In this document: one piece after another, positions 9,706-18,404 of the stretch
How positions within the stretch are numbered: position 1 is the first letter of the stretch
Layout of the letters: each line of letters begins with the position of its first letter
The notes under the pieces: generated by a model
Databases searched by the model: none
What the model saw: the letters and a program-made list of their open reading frames with translations, nothing else
What the model was told of the DNA's origin: nothing
Source: Rickettsiales endosymbiont of Stachyamoeba lipophora
GTDB taxonomy: Bacteria > Pseudomonadota > Alphaproteobacteria > Rickettsiales > 33-17
Direction of reading: 5' to 3'
Assembly: GCF_003932735.1 (NCBI RefSeq)
Contig: NZ_CP033611.1
Location: forward strand, 372,001-436,000
DNA: 64,000 nt
Program-made: the position numbers and the translations under genes

Positions 9706-12700
9706 ATGAGCAATCCCTCTACCTTAAATGCTACCAAGTTAGAACCTGGAGACATTGTTATGTCGGATGCATCTAGCTCTCCATTCCCATCTCAGCCAAA
9801 TGAACAACAATTACTTAGGGAAGCTCAGCTTTACCATATTTATACTGAACGTTCATTTGAAGAATTTGAATTCGAGCATGGCATTAACATTGTAGAGGCT
9901 TCACAAAAAAATATTGCACGCGAGCGTGAATTTTTAGGTAACATTAGCCCTACTGAGCAAAAAATTATAGAGCTTATTATTAGTAATCTTACTGCAAAAC
10001 ATAAAACCCATGCTTTTAAAGAAATTAGTAAAGAAGGAGCATTGCTTTCAGTTCGCGAAAGAGAACGCTTAGAGCGCGCAGTAAAAAATAGTAATACAGG
10101 CAGAACTGCAGGCGATGATGATATCTTTTTTACAGTAGGCATAGGTGATCATCGGACTCCCGCTTTTTTAGACCGCTCAGGTGGCCATACTTTTATCCTT
10201 TCTTTAAATAAATTATTTAAGGATTATGAGCATCGCTTTAAAGGTTTTTATGTAAGTGGTCATTTAACTGATTATGTTAAACAAACTATCTCACGTCCTA
10301 GCTATTTTGGAGAAACGCTATTTCAATATAGTCATAATGATAAAGAAAAAACTAAAACTTATACCTATACCTACCCAGATGGTAATAAACACACCTTAAC
10401 ACTAACTATGGGAGATGAAATTTTCTGTGGTAAAGAGGTATTGAAAGGATTAGCACTGCAATTTGCAAGGCATATTAGATTAATAGGTGGAAATTATTAT
10501 CAGCATATTTGCGATACTATGCATTCCGAAAACCTACAGGAGATAATGCGTGTATTATCCACAGGAATGAATCTACTGATGCCGGGTTGGGTTTATCCAG
10601 AAGGGAAACTTCCTGGTAAGTTAGCTTTAGATTTACCTGATGCCTATCTAAAAATAGAGCACCCGCCTGTGCAAGCACAATTTGGAGAACATTCCAGTAT
10701 CGACTGGGATCATCAATGGCATTTAAAAAAGAAAGCATTTGAAGAAGGTGATTTAGAGCTATTTAGGCAACTTATCAACAATGGTAGATTTAAACAAGAT
10801 GATATTAAAGAAAGCTTATTTAAATTAGCTGGCCATCCAGAATATCAAAATCGTGCACGAACTGCTCAGTTTTTAATTGATCATGGGGCCGATCTTACTG
10901 CAATCGATATAAATGTAGAGGTATTAGGTGAAGCAGTTGAAAAAGATGATCCTGAATTTATTGATGTCTTATTTACTTTAAAATCACCCGATGAGTACGA
11001 TCCTCTCATTTCACACAAGGTTAATATACAGCATGCGGGATGTAACTTAAATGAGTTGGGAATAATTGGTGAAGCTTGCTTTGGTAAAAAACCTGCCGTG
11101 TTAAGAAGATTAATTGCCAATGGTGTAGATCCTTTGAGAGATCAAAGGCTTTTAGCTTTTGCAGCAGATAATAGTTTTGGTAATAGCTGGAAAGAAGGCA
11201 TGCAAGAAAGAAATGTTGAGACATTTAAAATCTTATTAGATCATGGTGTAGATATTAAAGTAGAAACTAAATATGGTAAAACTCCTCTCATGCATTTTAT
11301 CCTCAATGGTAATATTGCAGGAATAATTGAGGCTGTTAATAGAGGAGCACCACTTAATTCTCAGATGCAATACGTGCATATTTCTAGGGTAGGTGCAGGA
11401 CCCTCATTTATTTCTCCTGATAATGGTTTTACCGCACTACATTTCCTATTAGATAGCCATCAGAGTGTATATGACACTAAAATGAAGGATAACAGCGATA
11501 CTAGACGTTACCAACTAGCCTCTTTCTTATTAGGCAAAGGGGCTGATCCTAATATTGCTTCTCTAAGTGGCCTTACCCCTTATCAGTTAGCAAAGCAAAA
11601 AGGTTATAATGATATTACAGATCTCTTAATTAAATATGGTGCCAAAACTGAAGATATAAGAGATAAATATGATATTCTCTGCCAACATCATCAAATTGGC
11701 GTAGTGGCAGTAGTAAAAGGACTTGACTCAAATGGCCAAGAAGTAGTGGTCATGGGTAAAAAATTGGGTAAAGATGGTCTGCTTAAGCAAGAATATTTAT
11801 TCCCTGGTGGACTTAAGGATCAAGGTGATCTAAGCTTAATAAGCGCTGCTGTTAGAGAATTTAAAGAGGAAACATTTGGTAATCTAGAACCTCTGGTAGA
11901 ATCAAAACAGATAATCCCTCAAGTAATTTATCAATATGATACATTGGGAGAGGATAAATACGGTAATAGAATATATTATAAAGTAGCTTACGTGCTATTT
12001 GATATTGGTCAACACTTAGCGACTATGCGCTTGCGGGCTCGAGACGATTTACATTTATTGCGCTTAGTACCTACAGCCTCTATTCAAGCTATTGAAAATC
12101 AACCCTTAAATAAGCGCAATGTAACTACTGTAGAAGAAGAGCGCATAATTCCTATTAGAGGTAGCAATGGGTTAGTTTTAGAAGCAATAAAAAACGGGCA
12201 GTTTGCTAATGAACTTACTAACGCCCTCAATGAAATTTCTAATATTGAGCTAGTTGGCAAAGATCTATTTATGGCAGCAGTAGAATCTAATGATATAACC
12301 AGAGTTAGGTATTTATTAGATCACGGAGCACGACTAGAGCCAGCAGAGAACTTTGAAGAAAAAGTACCTTTACAATATGCAGCTTATTTAGGCTTTATAG
12401 ATATTGTGAAGTTACTTATTGAGCGAGGTGCAAAAGTAAATATATGCGGTTGTATAGACAAGAAAAATATAAAACAAGAATATGATGAAGCTTGCTATGG
12501 ATCTTTAAGTGCTGCTATTTTAGGTAATCATCAAGCAATTATTGATTATTTACTTCCTCTTACTCTAGCTCATCGGTCAGCTGATAAAACTGAAGAAGAT
12601 AATCTTGAAGAAATCCAGCTTAGACTAAAAGATGCTTTATCTAAGGCAGCCCGAGTGGGAAATATTAAAGCTTTATCTCAAATTCTAGATACCGGGTTAG

Positions 12701-13482
12701 TTGGCCCTGATGATCATGTAGAAAGCCTTCCTTTAGCACTTGCTGCAGCAAATGGCCATCAACAGGCAGTTAATCTCCTTCTATCTCGTGGCGCTAATAT
12801 AAATTATTGCTTACAATATGACCATGAAACTGCTGATCCCGACTCTGCTGTTATTCACTCTCCACTTATTGTTGCAATAGAAAAACATCGCACGGCAGTT
12901 GCTCTAGAGTTAATGAGAGTTACAGATATTGATATCAATAAGCATCATACCAGCCTAAACCTGAGGTTTAAGAATATAATTGTGAATCCTTTATTTGCTG
13001 CAATAAAATTTGGCGAATGGCAGGTAGCAGATGCCTTAATAGAAGAGACTGACATTGATCTTACCAAGCGCAATAATAATGGTGAGGATTGTTTAACTTT
13101 TGCTCATATACATCCTAGGATGAATATTATTGCAGATAAAATAGCTCAAAAGCTACTGTTAAATAAAATTAGTAACGATTTAGAAATTGAGCCTTCGACC
13201 TTAAATTTAAGCATCCGCCTGGATGAGCATAATAAACCCTCTATACATATTATGCATCCAGATAAAGAAGCTATGGAGAAACTTGCTAAACTAACTAATG
13301 CAACAGTAAGACAAGAAGACTTCACTAAACAATATTATGTTCGCTTAGGAGAAGTGCTCATGCATAAATATTTACCTAAAAACGGCATTGAAATATTTGA
13401 TGCTATGGTAGAGGCAGATAAAGCGAGACTAGCAGCACAATATGGCAGAAGCTCCTTTACTACCAGGCAGTTAATGGTTTAG
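9706..13482 (+). CDS. ankyrin-Nudix-ankyrin protein (1258 aa), candidate effector
   Basis: Three parts can be seen. Residues 1-330 form an unrecognised N-terminal region (FFTVGIGDHRTPAFLDRS is its most distinctive stretch). Residues about 345-655 hold ankyrin-like units (for example GKTPLMHFILNGN, GADPNIASLSGLTPYQLA). Residues about 655-830 form a Nudix hydrolase domain with LFPGGLKDQGDLSLISAAV followed by REFKEETFG. A second ankyrin block runs from about 850 to 1130 (VPLQYAAYLGFIDIVKLLI, LPLALAAANGHQQAVNLLL). The Nudix box has Asp for the first Glu and one extra residue before R-E. Nudix enzymes cleave nucleoside diphosphates linked to other groups; ankyrins bind proteins. It has no signal peptide; delivery by a type IV system is conceivable. 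It is cargo of the integrative element. Confidence 0.9.
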   Translation: MSNPSTLNATKLEPGDIVMSDASSSPFPSQPNEQQLLREAQLYHIYTERSFEEFEFEHGINIVEASQKNIAREREFLGNISPTEQKIIELIISNLTAKHKTHAFKEISKEGALLSVRERERLERAVKNSNTGRTAGDDDIFFTVGIGDHRTPAFLDRSGGHTFILSLNKLFKDYEHRFKGFYVSGHLTDYVKQTISRPSYFGETLFQYSHNDKEKTKTYTYTYPDGNKHTLTLTMGDEIFCGKEVLKGLALQFARHIRLIGGNYYQHICDTMHSENLQEIMRVLSTGMNLLMPGWVYPEGKLPGKLALDLPDAYLKIEHPPVQAQFGEHSSIDWDHQWHLKKKAFEEGDLELFRQLINNGRFKQDDIKESLFKLAGHPEYQNRARTAQFLIDHGADLTAIDINVEVLGEAVEKDDPEFIDVLFTLKSPDEYDPLISHKVNIQHAGCNLNELGIIGEACFGKKPAVLRRLIANGVDPLRDQRLLAFAADNSFGNSWKEGMQERNVETFKILLDHGVDIKVETKYGKTPLMHFILNGNIAGIIEAVNRGAPLNSQMQYVHISRVGAGPSFISPDNGFTALHFLLDSHQSVYDTKMKDNSDTRRYQLASFLLGKGADPNIASLSGLTPYQLAKQKGYNDITDLLIKYGAKTEDIRDKYDILCQHHQIGVVAVVKGLDSNGQEVVVMGKKLGKDGLLKQEYLFPGGLKDQGDLSLISAAVREFKEETFGNLEPLVESKQIIPQVIYQYDTLGEDKYGNRIYYKVAYVLFDIGQHLATMRLRARDDLHLLRLVPTASIQAIENQPLNKRNVTTVEEERIIPIRGSNGLVLEAIKNGQFANELTNALNEISNIELVGKDLFMAAVESNDITRVRYLLDHGARLEPAENFEEKVPLQYAAYLGFIDIVKLLIERGAKVNICGCIDKKNIKQEYDEACYGSLSAAILGNHQAIIDYLLPLTLAHRSADKTEEDNLEEIQLRLKDALSKAARVGNIKALSQILDTGLVGPDDHVESLPLALAAANGHQQAVNLLLSRGANINYCLQYDHETADPDSAVIHSPLIVAIEKHRTAVALELMRVTDIDINKHHTSLNLRFKNIIVNPLFAAIKFGEWQVADALIEETDIDLTKRNNNGEDCLTFAHIHPRMNIIADKIAQKLLLNKISNDLEIEPSTLNLSIRLDEHNKPSIHIMHPDKEAMEKLAKLTNATVRQEDFTKQYYVRLGEVLMHKYLPKNGIEIFDAMVEADKARLAAQYGRSSFTTRQLMV

Positions 13483-13613
13483 AAAGAATGATTACCATAT
13501 CTCAGATATCCTTTACAGTTAACTTCAAAATATGATAATTAAAGATAATTTTAGCCTTATAGAGGGTTTGTAAAAGATATCCATCATAAAGATGCTATAG
13601 GCAATCATTCTTT
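13481..13613. repeat. nested inverted repeat between convergent genes
   Basis: The outer arms AGAAAGAATGATT (13481-13493) and AATCATTCTTT (13603-13613) are complementary. The inner arms AGATATCCTTTACA (13504-13517) and TGTAAAAGATATC (13569-13581) are complementary with one mismatch. The structure spans the stop codons of two convergent genes and could act as a two-way terminator, or be a small mobile repeat remnant. Confidence 0.5.
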
Positions 13614-14005
13614 ATAATTGTTCGAGCTATTTTCTGTAATGTTGTACTATCCATGCTGATAGTATTATTAGATAGTATGCTAGCAATTTGGTGTTTATTA
13701 TAAGTTTGCCCAAGTTCTGATTTACCCAGATGAATTAGCATCTGAACGTTACCATTCATTGCTACTTCCATTTGTTTCATTCTAATTAAACAGTTTCTCA
13801 GCGCATAGCCTTTTTGTAAGATTGCTTGAGTATCAACCTCTTTAAGTAATACTCTATAAAAAGCATCATTTGATAAGCCAAGATATTGACGAATACCTTC
13901 TTTAGTGCAATTCATGGCAGCTAGGCATAATATCGCATCTTTATCATCTTGAGTTAAGATGGTTTTGCTACGAGGCCTACCTTTAGGATTATTTGATTTC
14001 CTCAC
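13595..14005 (-). CDS. helix-turn-helix protein resembling phage terminase small subunit
   Basis: A 136-residue protein beginning with an AT-hook-like NPKGRPRSKT. A helix-turn-helix follows at about residues 28-55 (ILCLAAMNCTKEGIRQYLG, then LSNDAFYRVLLKE). Next come LQKGYALRNCLIRMKQMEVA and NGNVQMLIHLGKSELGQT. This order (HTH, then a helix with repeated basic residues, then G-N-x-x-x-x-I-x-L-x-K-x-x-L-G) is that of small DNA-binding proteins related to phage terminase small subunits. No large terminase is present in the element, so packaging by a helper phage or a purely regulatory role are both possible. Confidence 0.6.
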   Translation of the reverse strand: MRKSNNPKGRPRSKTILTQDDKDAILCLAAMNCTKEGIRQYLGLSNDAFYRVLLKEVDTQAILQKGYALRNCLIRMKQMEVAMNGNVQMLIHLGKSELGQTYNKHQIASILSNNTISMDSTTLQKIARTIIKNDCL

Positions 14006-14061
14006 TTTTCTCTCCGTTAACTAAAAATTAAACATACCATTACAACTCTTTTAAATTCTCT

Positions 14062-14212
14062 TGTTTCGTTAATGTTTTACATAGCGTTTCATCTATAAGG
14101 TAACTAAATCAAAGCTTTTAGCTATGCATGTTTCAAAGATGTTTCATAATTTGTTTAACTAAATGCTTGTTTCACTGTTTTACTCTCTAAGGGAATGAAA
14201 CAGTGAAACAAG
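14062..14212. other. TGTTTCA repeats and 15-bp perfect hairpin: possible replication origin or regulatory region
   Basis: TGTTTCA occurs at 14129-14135, 14140-14146 and 14168-14174 on the plus strand, with variants at 14062 and 14085. It occurs at 14197-14203 and 14204-14210 on the minus strand. The arms CTTGTTTCACTGTTT (14166-14180) and AAACAGTGAAACAAG (14198-14212) form a perfect 15-bp inverted repeat with a 17-base loop. It lies 30 bases beyond the RepA-like gene. Iteron-like repeats and a hairpin beside a replicative ATPase suggest an origin; no T-run supports a simple terminator. Confidence 0.5.
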
Positions 14213-14242
14213 ATAGGGTATTTAATTGCTAACTAACAAACA

Positions 14243-15178
14243 TTATGCTACTACACCTTCTTCTTGTGCTTTTTTAAGAATACGATGAACAGTAGAAGCA
14301 CTTTTCCTTTTATCTAGCTCTTCTGATATTCTTCTTCGAGTATAGCCCTCTTTATGTAATTCTAATATTCTTTTTAGATCTGCATCTTCTATATCATGTA
14401 CTATCCAGCTTGCCTTATTAGTATTAGAATCAATACTAAGCCTCGCTTCAAAGGAATTGGCTTCTTCACCTGAGAAACCTCTAGATTTCTCATAATGCAC
14501 TTCAAATCTTGCTCCTTCTGAACTTTTGTAGTGTTCTGGCCGCCTTAAAGCTATTACTGTATCTAAAATATCTTCCCTTTTTGAAGTTCCTCTTTGTTGA
14601 TCATTCTTACCAGCATGATGAATAATTATGATAGATTTGCCTAAGGCTCTCAGTCGCAACAACCATTCTTGAACCGGTATCCAACTATCTGCATCATTTT
14701 CTTTGCCATTACGGCATAAGGTAGAAAGATTATCTATTATAATAACATCAGTATCTAATACATACTCTTCAAGTAATTGCTGACCTTCTAGTGTAGCTAA
14801 ATTTGGCATTAAGCCGTTTTTTTGCAAATCAGGAGTTATAATTTTTAGATTGTCAGAGTTTTTCATCGCTTGAAAATTATCCACTAAACTCATTAATCTT
14901 TCTTTAATGGTATTAGCAGGCATTTCACCGTCAATATATAACACCTTATATGGTCTTTCTATTTTCCACTTATCGTCAAACATATTTACTGCACTTGCAA
15001 TACAGCATGATAATTGGAGAGCAACAAAGGTTTTACCAATCCCCCTTTTGGCATAAATCATTGCAAGACCTTGTTTTGGCAAAATAGGATGAACAATAAA
15101 TTCTCGTGGTGGCAATTCCATTTTTAGCAGCTGCTCCACATTAACAACATTCAAAGGTATATTTATATTAGATTGCAT
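14243..15178 (-). CDS. RepA-like AAA ATPase (hexameric helicase type)
   Basis: A P-loop ATPase of 311 residues counted from the ATG at 15178. That start is chosen because GAGGAG lies 7 bases before it; an upstream in-frame TTG would skip it. Walker A is AKRGIGKT (about residue 38), VLYIDGEMP follows, Walker B is VIIIDNLSTL with D-N, and IIIIHHAGKND is a sensor-like segment, as in AAA_25/RepA helicases of plasmids and integrative elements. The C-terminal 55 residues form a helix-turn-helix (EGYTRRRISEELDKRKSAST). The gene starts inside the end of the Toprim gene, so the two are translationally coupled. Probable role: unwinding DNA for replication of the excised element. Confidence 0.85.
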   Translation of the reverse strand: MQSNINIPLNVVNVEQLLKMELPPREFIVHPILPKQGLAMIYAKRGIGKTFVALQLSCCIASAVNMFDDKWKIERPYKVLYIDGEMPANTIKERLMSLVDNFQAMKNSDNLKIITPDLQKNGLMPNLATLEGQQLLEEYVLDTDVIIIDNLSTLCRNGKENDADSWIPVQEWLLRLRALGKSIIIIHHAGKNDQQRGTSKREDILDTVIALRRPEHYKSSEGARFEVHYEKSRGFSGEEANSFEARLSIDSNTNKASWIVHDIEDADLKRILELHKEGYTRRRISEELDKRKSASTVHRILKKAQEEGVVA

Positions 15179-15683
15179 TACAAATCTCCTCAAAGAGTTG
15201 CTTTCTTAATGCACCTAATCCTTCCAGTATATGTAAATCATTAAAGTCAGTTGGTTTAGTAACAGTATCTTGAAATGAAGGCACTATCACTTTAGTATTG
15301 CAAATTCTAGCTGCCTTTAAAGCAGATATAACTCCTGTATTCTGCTTACCGTACATATCGTTATCTGCGCATATAATATATTTTTTATTAGGATAGTGGC
15401 TGTATATTACTTGCAGTACAGGCTCTAGGTTACCAGCATCAAATGCCACTATGCACGGCATCTTTGTAGCTAAATGAATGGATGCAGCGGTGGCAAATCC
15501 TTCTGCTAATAGTGCTATCTTACTCTCTGCAAAATTATTTCCTATAATCGTAAAGCAGCCCTTTTTCCTTCCTCCTCTCAAAAAACGTTTATTACCATTG
15601 GGAAAAATAGTTTGTAAATTCCATAATTTACCGTTAATATCATAAATTGGAATTAGTAAATTATTATTGCTAAACCGATACAT
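15168..15683 (-). CDS. Toprim-domain primase-like protein, C-terminal part
   Basis: A 171-residue protein. After an N-terminal strand region (LLIPIYDINGKLWNLQTI) comes a Toprim fold: LLAEGFATAASIHLA supplies the conserved Glu, and IICADNDMYGKQN supplies the D-x-D metal-binding pair, followed by PTDFNDLH near the end. Toprim domains catalyse phosphotransfer in DnaG-type primases. Related mobile-element proteins carry the N-terminal part found in the next frame upstream, so this is probably one half of a protein interrupted by a frame change, or a natural overlap of 14 bases. It is part of the minus-strand replication operon. Confidence 0.75.
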   Translation of the reverse strand: MYRFSNNNLLIPIYDINGKLWNLQTIFPNGNKRFLRGGRKKGCFTIIGNNFAESKIALLAEGFATAASIHLATKMPCIVAFDAGNLEPVLQVIYSHYPNKKYIICADNDMYGKQNTGVISALKAARICNTKVIVPSFQDTVTKPTDFNDLHILEGLGALRKQLFEEICNAI

Positions 15684-16047
15684 TTTCTAATTCCTTTATC
15701 TGCTTTTTCTTTAAGTAATCTGAGAAGCCTGTGAGAGATGCATGGTGGTAAATCTTTTGGGCTTCTTTTGCTATTTTCTCTTGGTTGTCTCTAATCTCCG
15801 TATCAAGCTGCATTTTAAGTGTATAATATTTGTATTTTTTATGAGCGTCTTGGTCATTATTTCGCTTTGAAAACCAATGATATTTTTCTCCTGTTCTCCA
15901 ATTACCAAAAAATCCACATTCTCCATAAAAAATCAGCCAAAATTCATTATTCCTTCCAAACCTAATAAATGAATTATATTTAATTAGCTTCTTACAATTA
16001 AAACCTTTGCTACTTATAAAGCTTAGAAAGTCTGCTATATTACTCAT
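15670..16047 (-). CDS. primase-like N-terminal protein, in a different frame from its Toprim partner
   Basis: A 125-residue protein with FYGECGFFGNWRTGEKYHW around residues 40-58, the G-x-x-G-x-W-x-T-G-E pattern seen in the N-terminal part of Toprim primases of integrative elements. A charged helix follows, and then Y-L-K-K-K-Q-I-K at the end, which in intact relatives leads straight into the Toprim part. The stop codon here lies 14 bases inside the next gene. Either programmed frameshifting, coupled translation of two subunits, or a recent disabling indel would explain it. It starts 3 bases after the AlpA-type gene. Confidence 0.65.
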   Translation of the reverse strand: MSNIADFLSFISSKGFNCKKLIKYNSFIRFGRNNEFWLIFYGECGFFGNWRTGEKYHWFSKRNNDQDAHKKYKYYTLKMQLDTEIRDNQEKIAKEAQKIYHHASLTGFSDYLKKKQIKELENVSV

Positions 16048-16049
16048 TT

Positions 16050-16265
16050 CTAAGCTTCATTATTTTCTACAATAAATTGGCTATTATCGTCTAAAAATTT
16101 TTCTAAATCCGATAGACGATATTTTACTAATCTACCTATTTTAATGTAGGGAATGCGAACAACTTCCTTTGCTCGCCAAATTTCCAGCATATTAGGTTTC
16201 ACGCCTATAAGTTCAGCTGCTTCAGGGGTTGGCAGTAATATATTATGTTTCTGTTTCGGAATCAT
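16050..16265 (-). CDS. AlpA/excisionase-type helix-turn-helix regulator
   Basis: A 71-residue protein starting at the ATG at 16265, supported by GAGG five bases upstream; a GTG two codons earlier is less likely. It reads LLPTPEAAELIGVKPNMLEI, then a basic turn and R-L-V-K-Y-R-L-S-D-L-E-K-F-L. This is the MerR-like winged helix of HTH_17/AlpA proteins, which act as excisionases or activators of integrase genes in tRNA-integrated elements. It is the first gene of the replication operon, so it may control excision together with replication. Confidence 0.85.
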   Translation of the reverse strand: MIPKQKHNILLPTPEAAELIGVKPNMLEIWRAKEVVRIPYIKIGRLVKYRLSDLEKFLDDNSQFIVENNEA

Positions 16266-16375
16266 TATCACCTCATATATTAAAAATTGATCATACCTTA
16301 TTAGGTAAAATCAACGTTAATACATAAGGGTAAAATAGGGAGGGTAGGATTTTGATATATTTTTGATAAAATCTT

Positions 16376-17080
16376 TTAATCTATAATTTTATCAATATCT
16401 TTTACAATAGCTTTTATATAATTCTTATCGAGATTTTCATTACCGTCATTTTTATAATTTGGAAACAAAACATTGACTATTATAATAATATATGAGTAAT
16501 TTGGTTGTCTAAACATACTTTTCATCAGCCAATATATAATCTTAATATAAAATACTTCTTCTATAAATTTTTGCGAACTCGGAATTAACATGGGGTATCC
16601 TCTACTTTGTACCTTTATTAGCCTAGGGCTTTTGAGTATTTTAGAATCATTTTCTTCATAACGAAGCAATCCCTTGTTAAACTCCTGATAATATTGATTA
16701 AACTCCGTTTCTGGGAAATAGCCAATTTTATCATTTTTCAAATTCTTCAATATAGCCTTAATAATATAATTATACTTCTTTATTTTCTCTATAGACTTTT
16801 TAGCTTTTACATAAGCAATTCTTTCCTGCTCATATTTCAATATTTCTGGAATGAACATTAACTCTTCTAAAAATAAAACTATATTTTGAGGATTAATTTT
16901 ATATAGTTGTTCCCATACCTCCTTCATCAATTTGTTTTCAAATAATGGACGGTGAAAATTTATATAATCTAGATGTTTATCTCTTTTTTCAAGATTTGGA
17001 TAATTAAGTATTGCAAATAAAACTTTGATTTTCTTTCTGATAGGCCTAGGTAGCCCGCATGCTAATTTATACTCTTCCAT
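16376..17080 (-). CDS. hypothetical 234-residue protein coupled to the integrase
   Basis: An unrecognised protein, rich in Lys, Ile, Tyr and Asn and mostly helical, with no membrane segment. Its ATG shares one base with the integrase stop codon (TAATG), so it is translated with the integrase and is probably part of the integration module. The AT bias is stronger than in neighbouring genes. It might be a phage or element maintenance protein; nothing in the sequence tells which. Confidence 0.6.
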   Translation of the reverse strand: MEEYKLACGLPRPIRKKIKVLFAILNYPNLEKRDKHLDYINFHRPLFENKLMKEVWEQLYKINPQNIVLFLEELMFIPEILKYEQERIAYVKAKKSIEKIKKYNYIIKAILKNLKNDKIGYFPETEFNQYYQEFNKGLLRYEENDSKILKSPRLIKVQSRGYPMLIPSSQKFIEEVFYIKIIYWLMKSMFRQPNYSYIIIIVNVLFPNYKNDGNENLDKNYIKAIVKDIDKIID

Positions 17081-18288
17081 TATATTTTCTCTATTTTTTC
17101 CATATTAACAAACATAGCCTTTGTTGCTCTTTCTACTGAATCTCTTACTGGATCAATATTTAACCTCTCATACACCCTAGTAGCTTGATGGCTTCTATGC
17201 CCTAATGATTTGCCTATAATAGCTGTAGTTGCACCAGTTGCGGCTTGCCAACTACCAAGTGTTCTCCTAAGATCATGTATTCTAAGATCGTCTATTCTTG
17301 CCTTCTCTAAAACTCTTTTCCAAGCTTTTTTAGGATCTACTAAATGACCAGAAGAGCTCTTAGAAGGAAATACAAACTCACTATCTTTAAAGCCAGCGTT
17401 TAAATTATCGACTTGCCGCTGATATAATATCTCAAGCGCTTGATCTGTTAATGGTATAGTTAAAGCCTCTCCATTTTTTGTCTCGGGGATACGCCAAGTT
17501 TTAGCTTGAAAGTTAATTTCTTTCCATTTCATTGCTAATACGTTACTTTTTCTAGCTCCCGTAAGTAGAGATATCAAAATATAGTCTTTAGCTATTTCAT
17601 TCTCTTCTTCGTTAAGAGCTTCAAAAAATCTAGGTAATTCATCCGCTTGTAAAAACCTATCTCGTGATTTTTCCTTAAATTTTTTTATGCCATTAGTAGG
17701 ATTTTGAGCTTCCCACCCCCATTCAATGTTCTTATTATATATAGCCCGTATTCTTTCCAATAAGCGGTTGGCTTGTGTTTTACCGTTAATGTCACCGATT
17801 TTCTCATGCAATTGCTGAATTTCCTGCTTTGTAATACTTGAAGCTTTTCTCTTAAACCAGTGAATGCAAAATTTATTTACCTCTCTTTCATCATAAATCC
17901 ATGATTTTTTATGCTTCTTACTATATCTTTCCATAAATTGATGAAACATTTCTCCAAAGGTAATTTCTGATTTAACTTTATGCTTTTCCTCATTAGGATT
18001 AATTCCTTGAGCAATCTGTGCACTGATATGAAAAGCTTCTTTTCTGGCATTCTCAATTGATATGTCCGGGTAAGTTCCTATAGTAACTCTAATAATGCGC
18101 CCATTCTTTTTCTTGGTTACTTTGAAGGATTTATTACCCTTATCTGTGACCATGATCTCTAATCCATTCACCTTAGAATCTTTATAATAGCTCCGTTTAC
18201 CAGGCTCAGCATTTGGCAACTCATCTAAATATTTTTTAGTAAAGCTTTGAATTTTACTTTCTGCTTGGGGATACTTTGGGGATACCAT
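17080..18288 (-). CDS. tyrosine recombinase/integrase of the element
   Basis: A 402-residue integrase of the P4/DUF4102 type. The N-terminal domain includes YYKDSKVNGLEIMVTDKGNK and GTYPDISIENARKEA. A SAM-like core-binding domain spans about residues 110-200. The catalytic domain shows Arg in LLTGARKSNVLAMKW, H-D-L-R-R in LRIHDLRRTLGSWQ, LGHRSHQATRVYERL with the final His and the nucleophile Tyr, and a Lys-bearing hairpin near KTWRIPETKNGE. It catalyses site-specific recombination between the tRNA end and the element. The gene reads away from attR. Its first codons lie over the paired GGGGATAC motifs, so integrase binding there could repress its own expression. Confidence 0.95.
   Translation of the reverse strand: MVSPKYPQAESKIQSFTKKYLDELPNAEPGKRSYYKDSKVNGLEIMVTDKGNKSFKVTKKKNGRIIRVTIGTYPDISIENARKEAFHISAQIAQGINPNEEKHKVKSEITFGEMFHQFMERYSKKHKKSWIYDEREVNKFCIHWFKRKASSITKQEIQQLHEKIGDINGKTQANRLLERIRAIYNKNIEWGWEAQNPTNGIKKFKEKSRDRFLQADELPRFFEALNEEENEIAKDYILISLLTGARKSNVLAMKWKEINFQAKTWRIPETKNGEALTIPLTDQALEILYQRQVDNLNAGFKDSEFVFPSKSSSGHLVDPKKAWKRVLEKARIDDLRIHDLRRTLGSWQAATGATTAIIGKSLGHRSHQATRVYERLNIDPVRDSVERATKAMFVNMEKIEKI
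18267..18285 (+). repeat. paired GGGGATAC motifs, right end, overlapping the integrase start
   Basis: GGGGATAC at 18267-18274 and 18278-18285, with the same orientation and 11-base spacing as the pair near the left end. They cover the first codons and start of the integrase gene, as expected for arm-type sites that also autoregulate. Confidence 0.6.
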
Positions 18289-18404
18289 AGAGATAAAATT
18301 TGATAAAAAATTATTTTACTTTATAAAGTAATAATTAGGATAAAACCTAGAGTTTGTCAAGGTATATCCTACCCCATAAAGGCCTATAAAGTAATTGGCC
18401 TTAT

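Noticed and set aside
14166-14212. 15-bp hairpin as a plain intrinsic terminator of the RepA-like gene
   Set aside because: No T-run follows on the minus strand, and its arms are made of the same TGTTTCA motif repeated nearby, which suits an origin or operator better.
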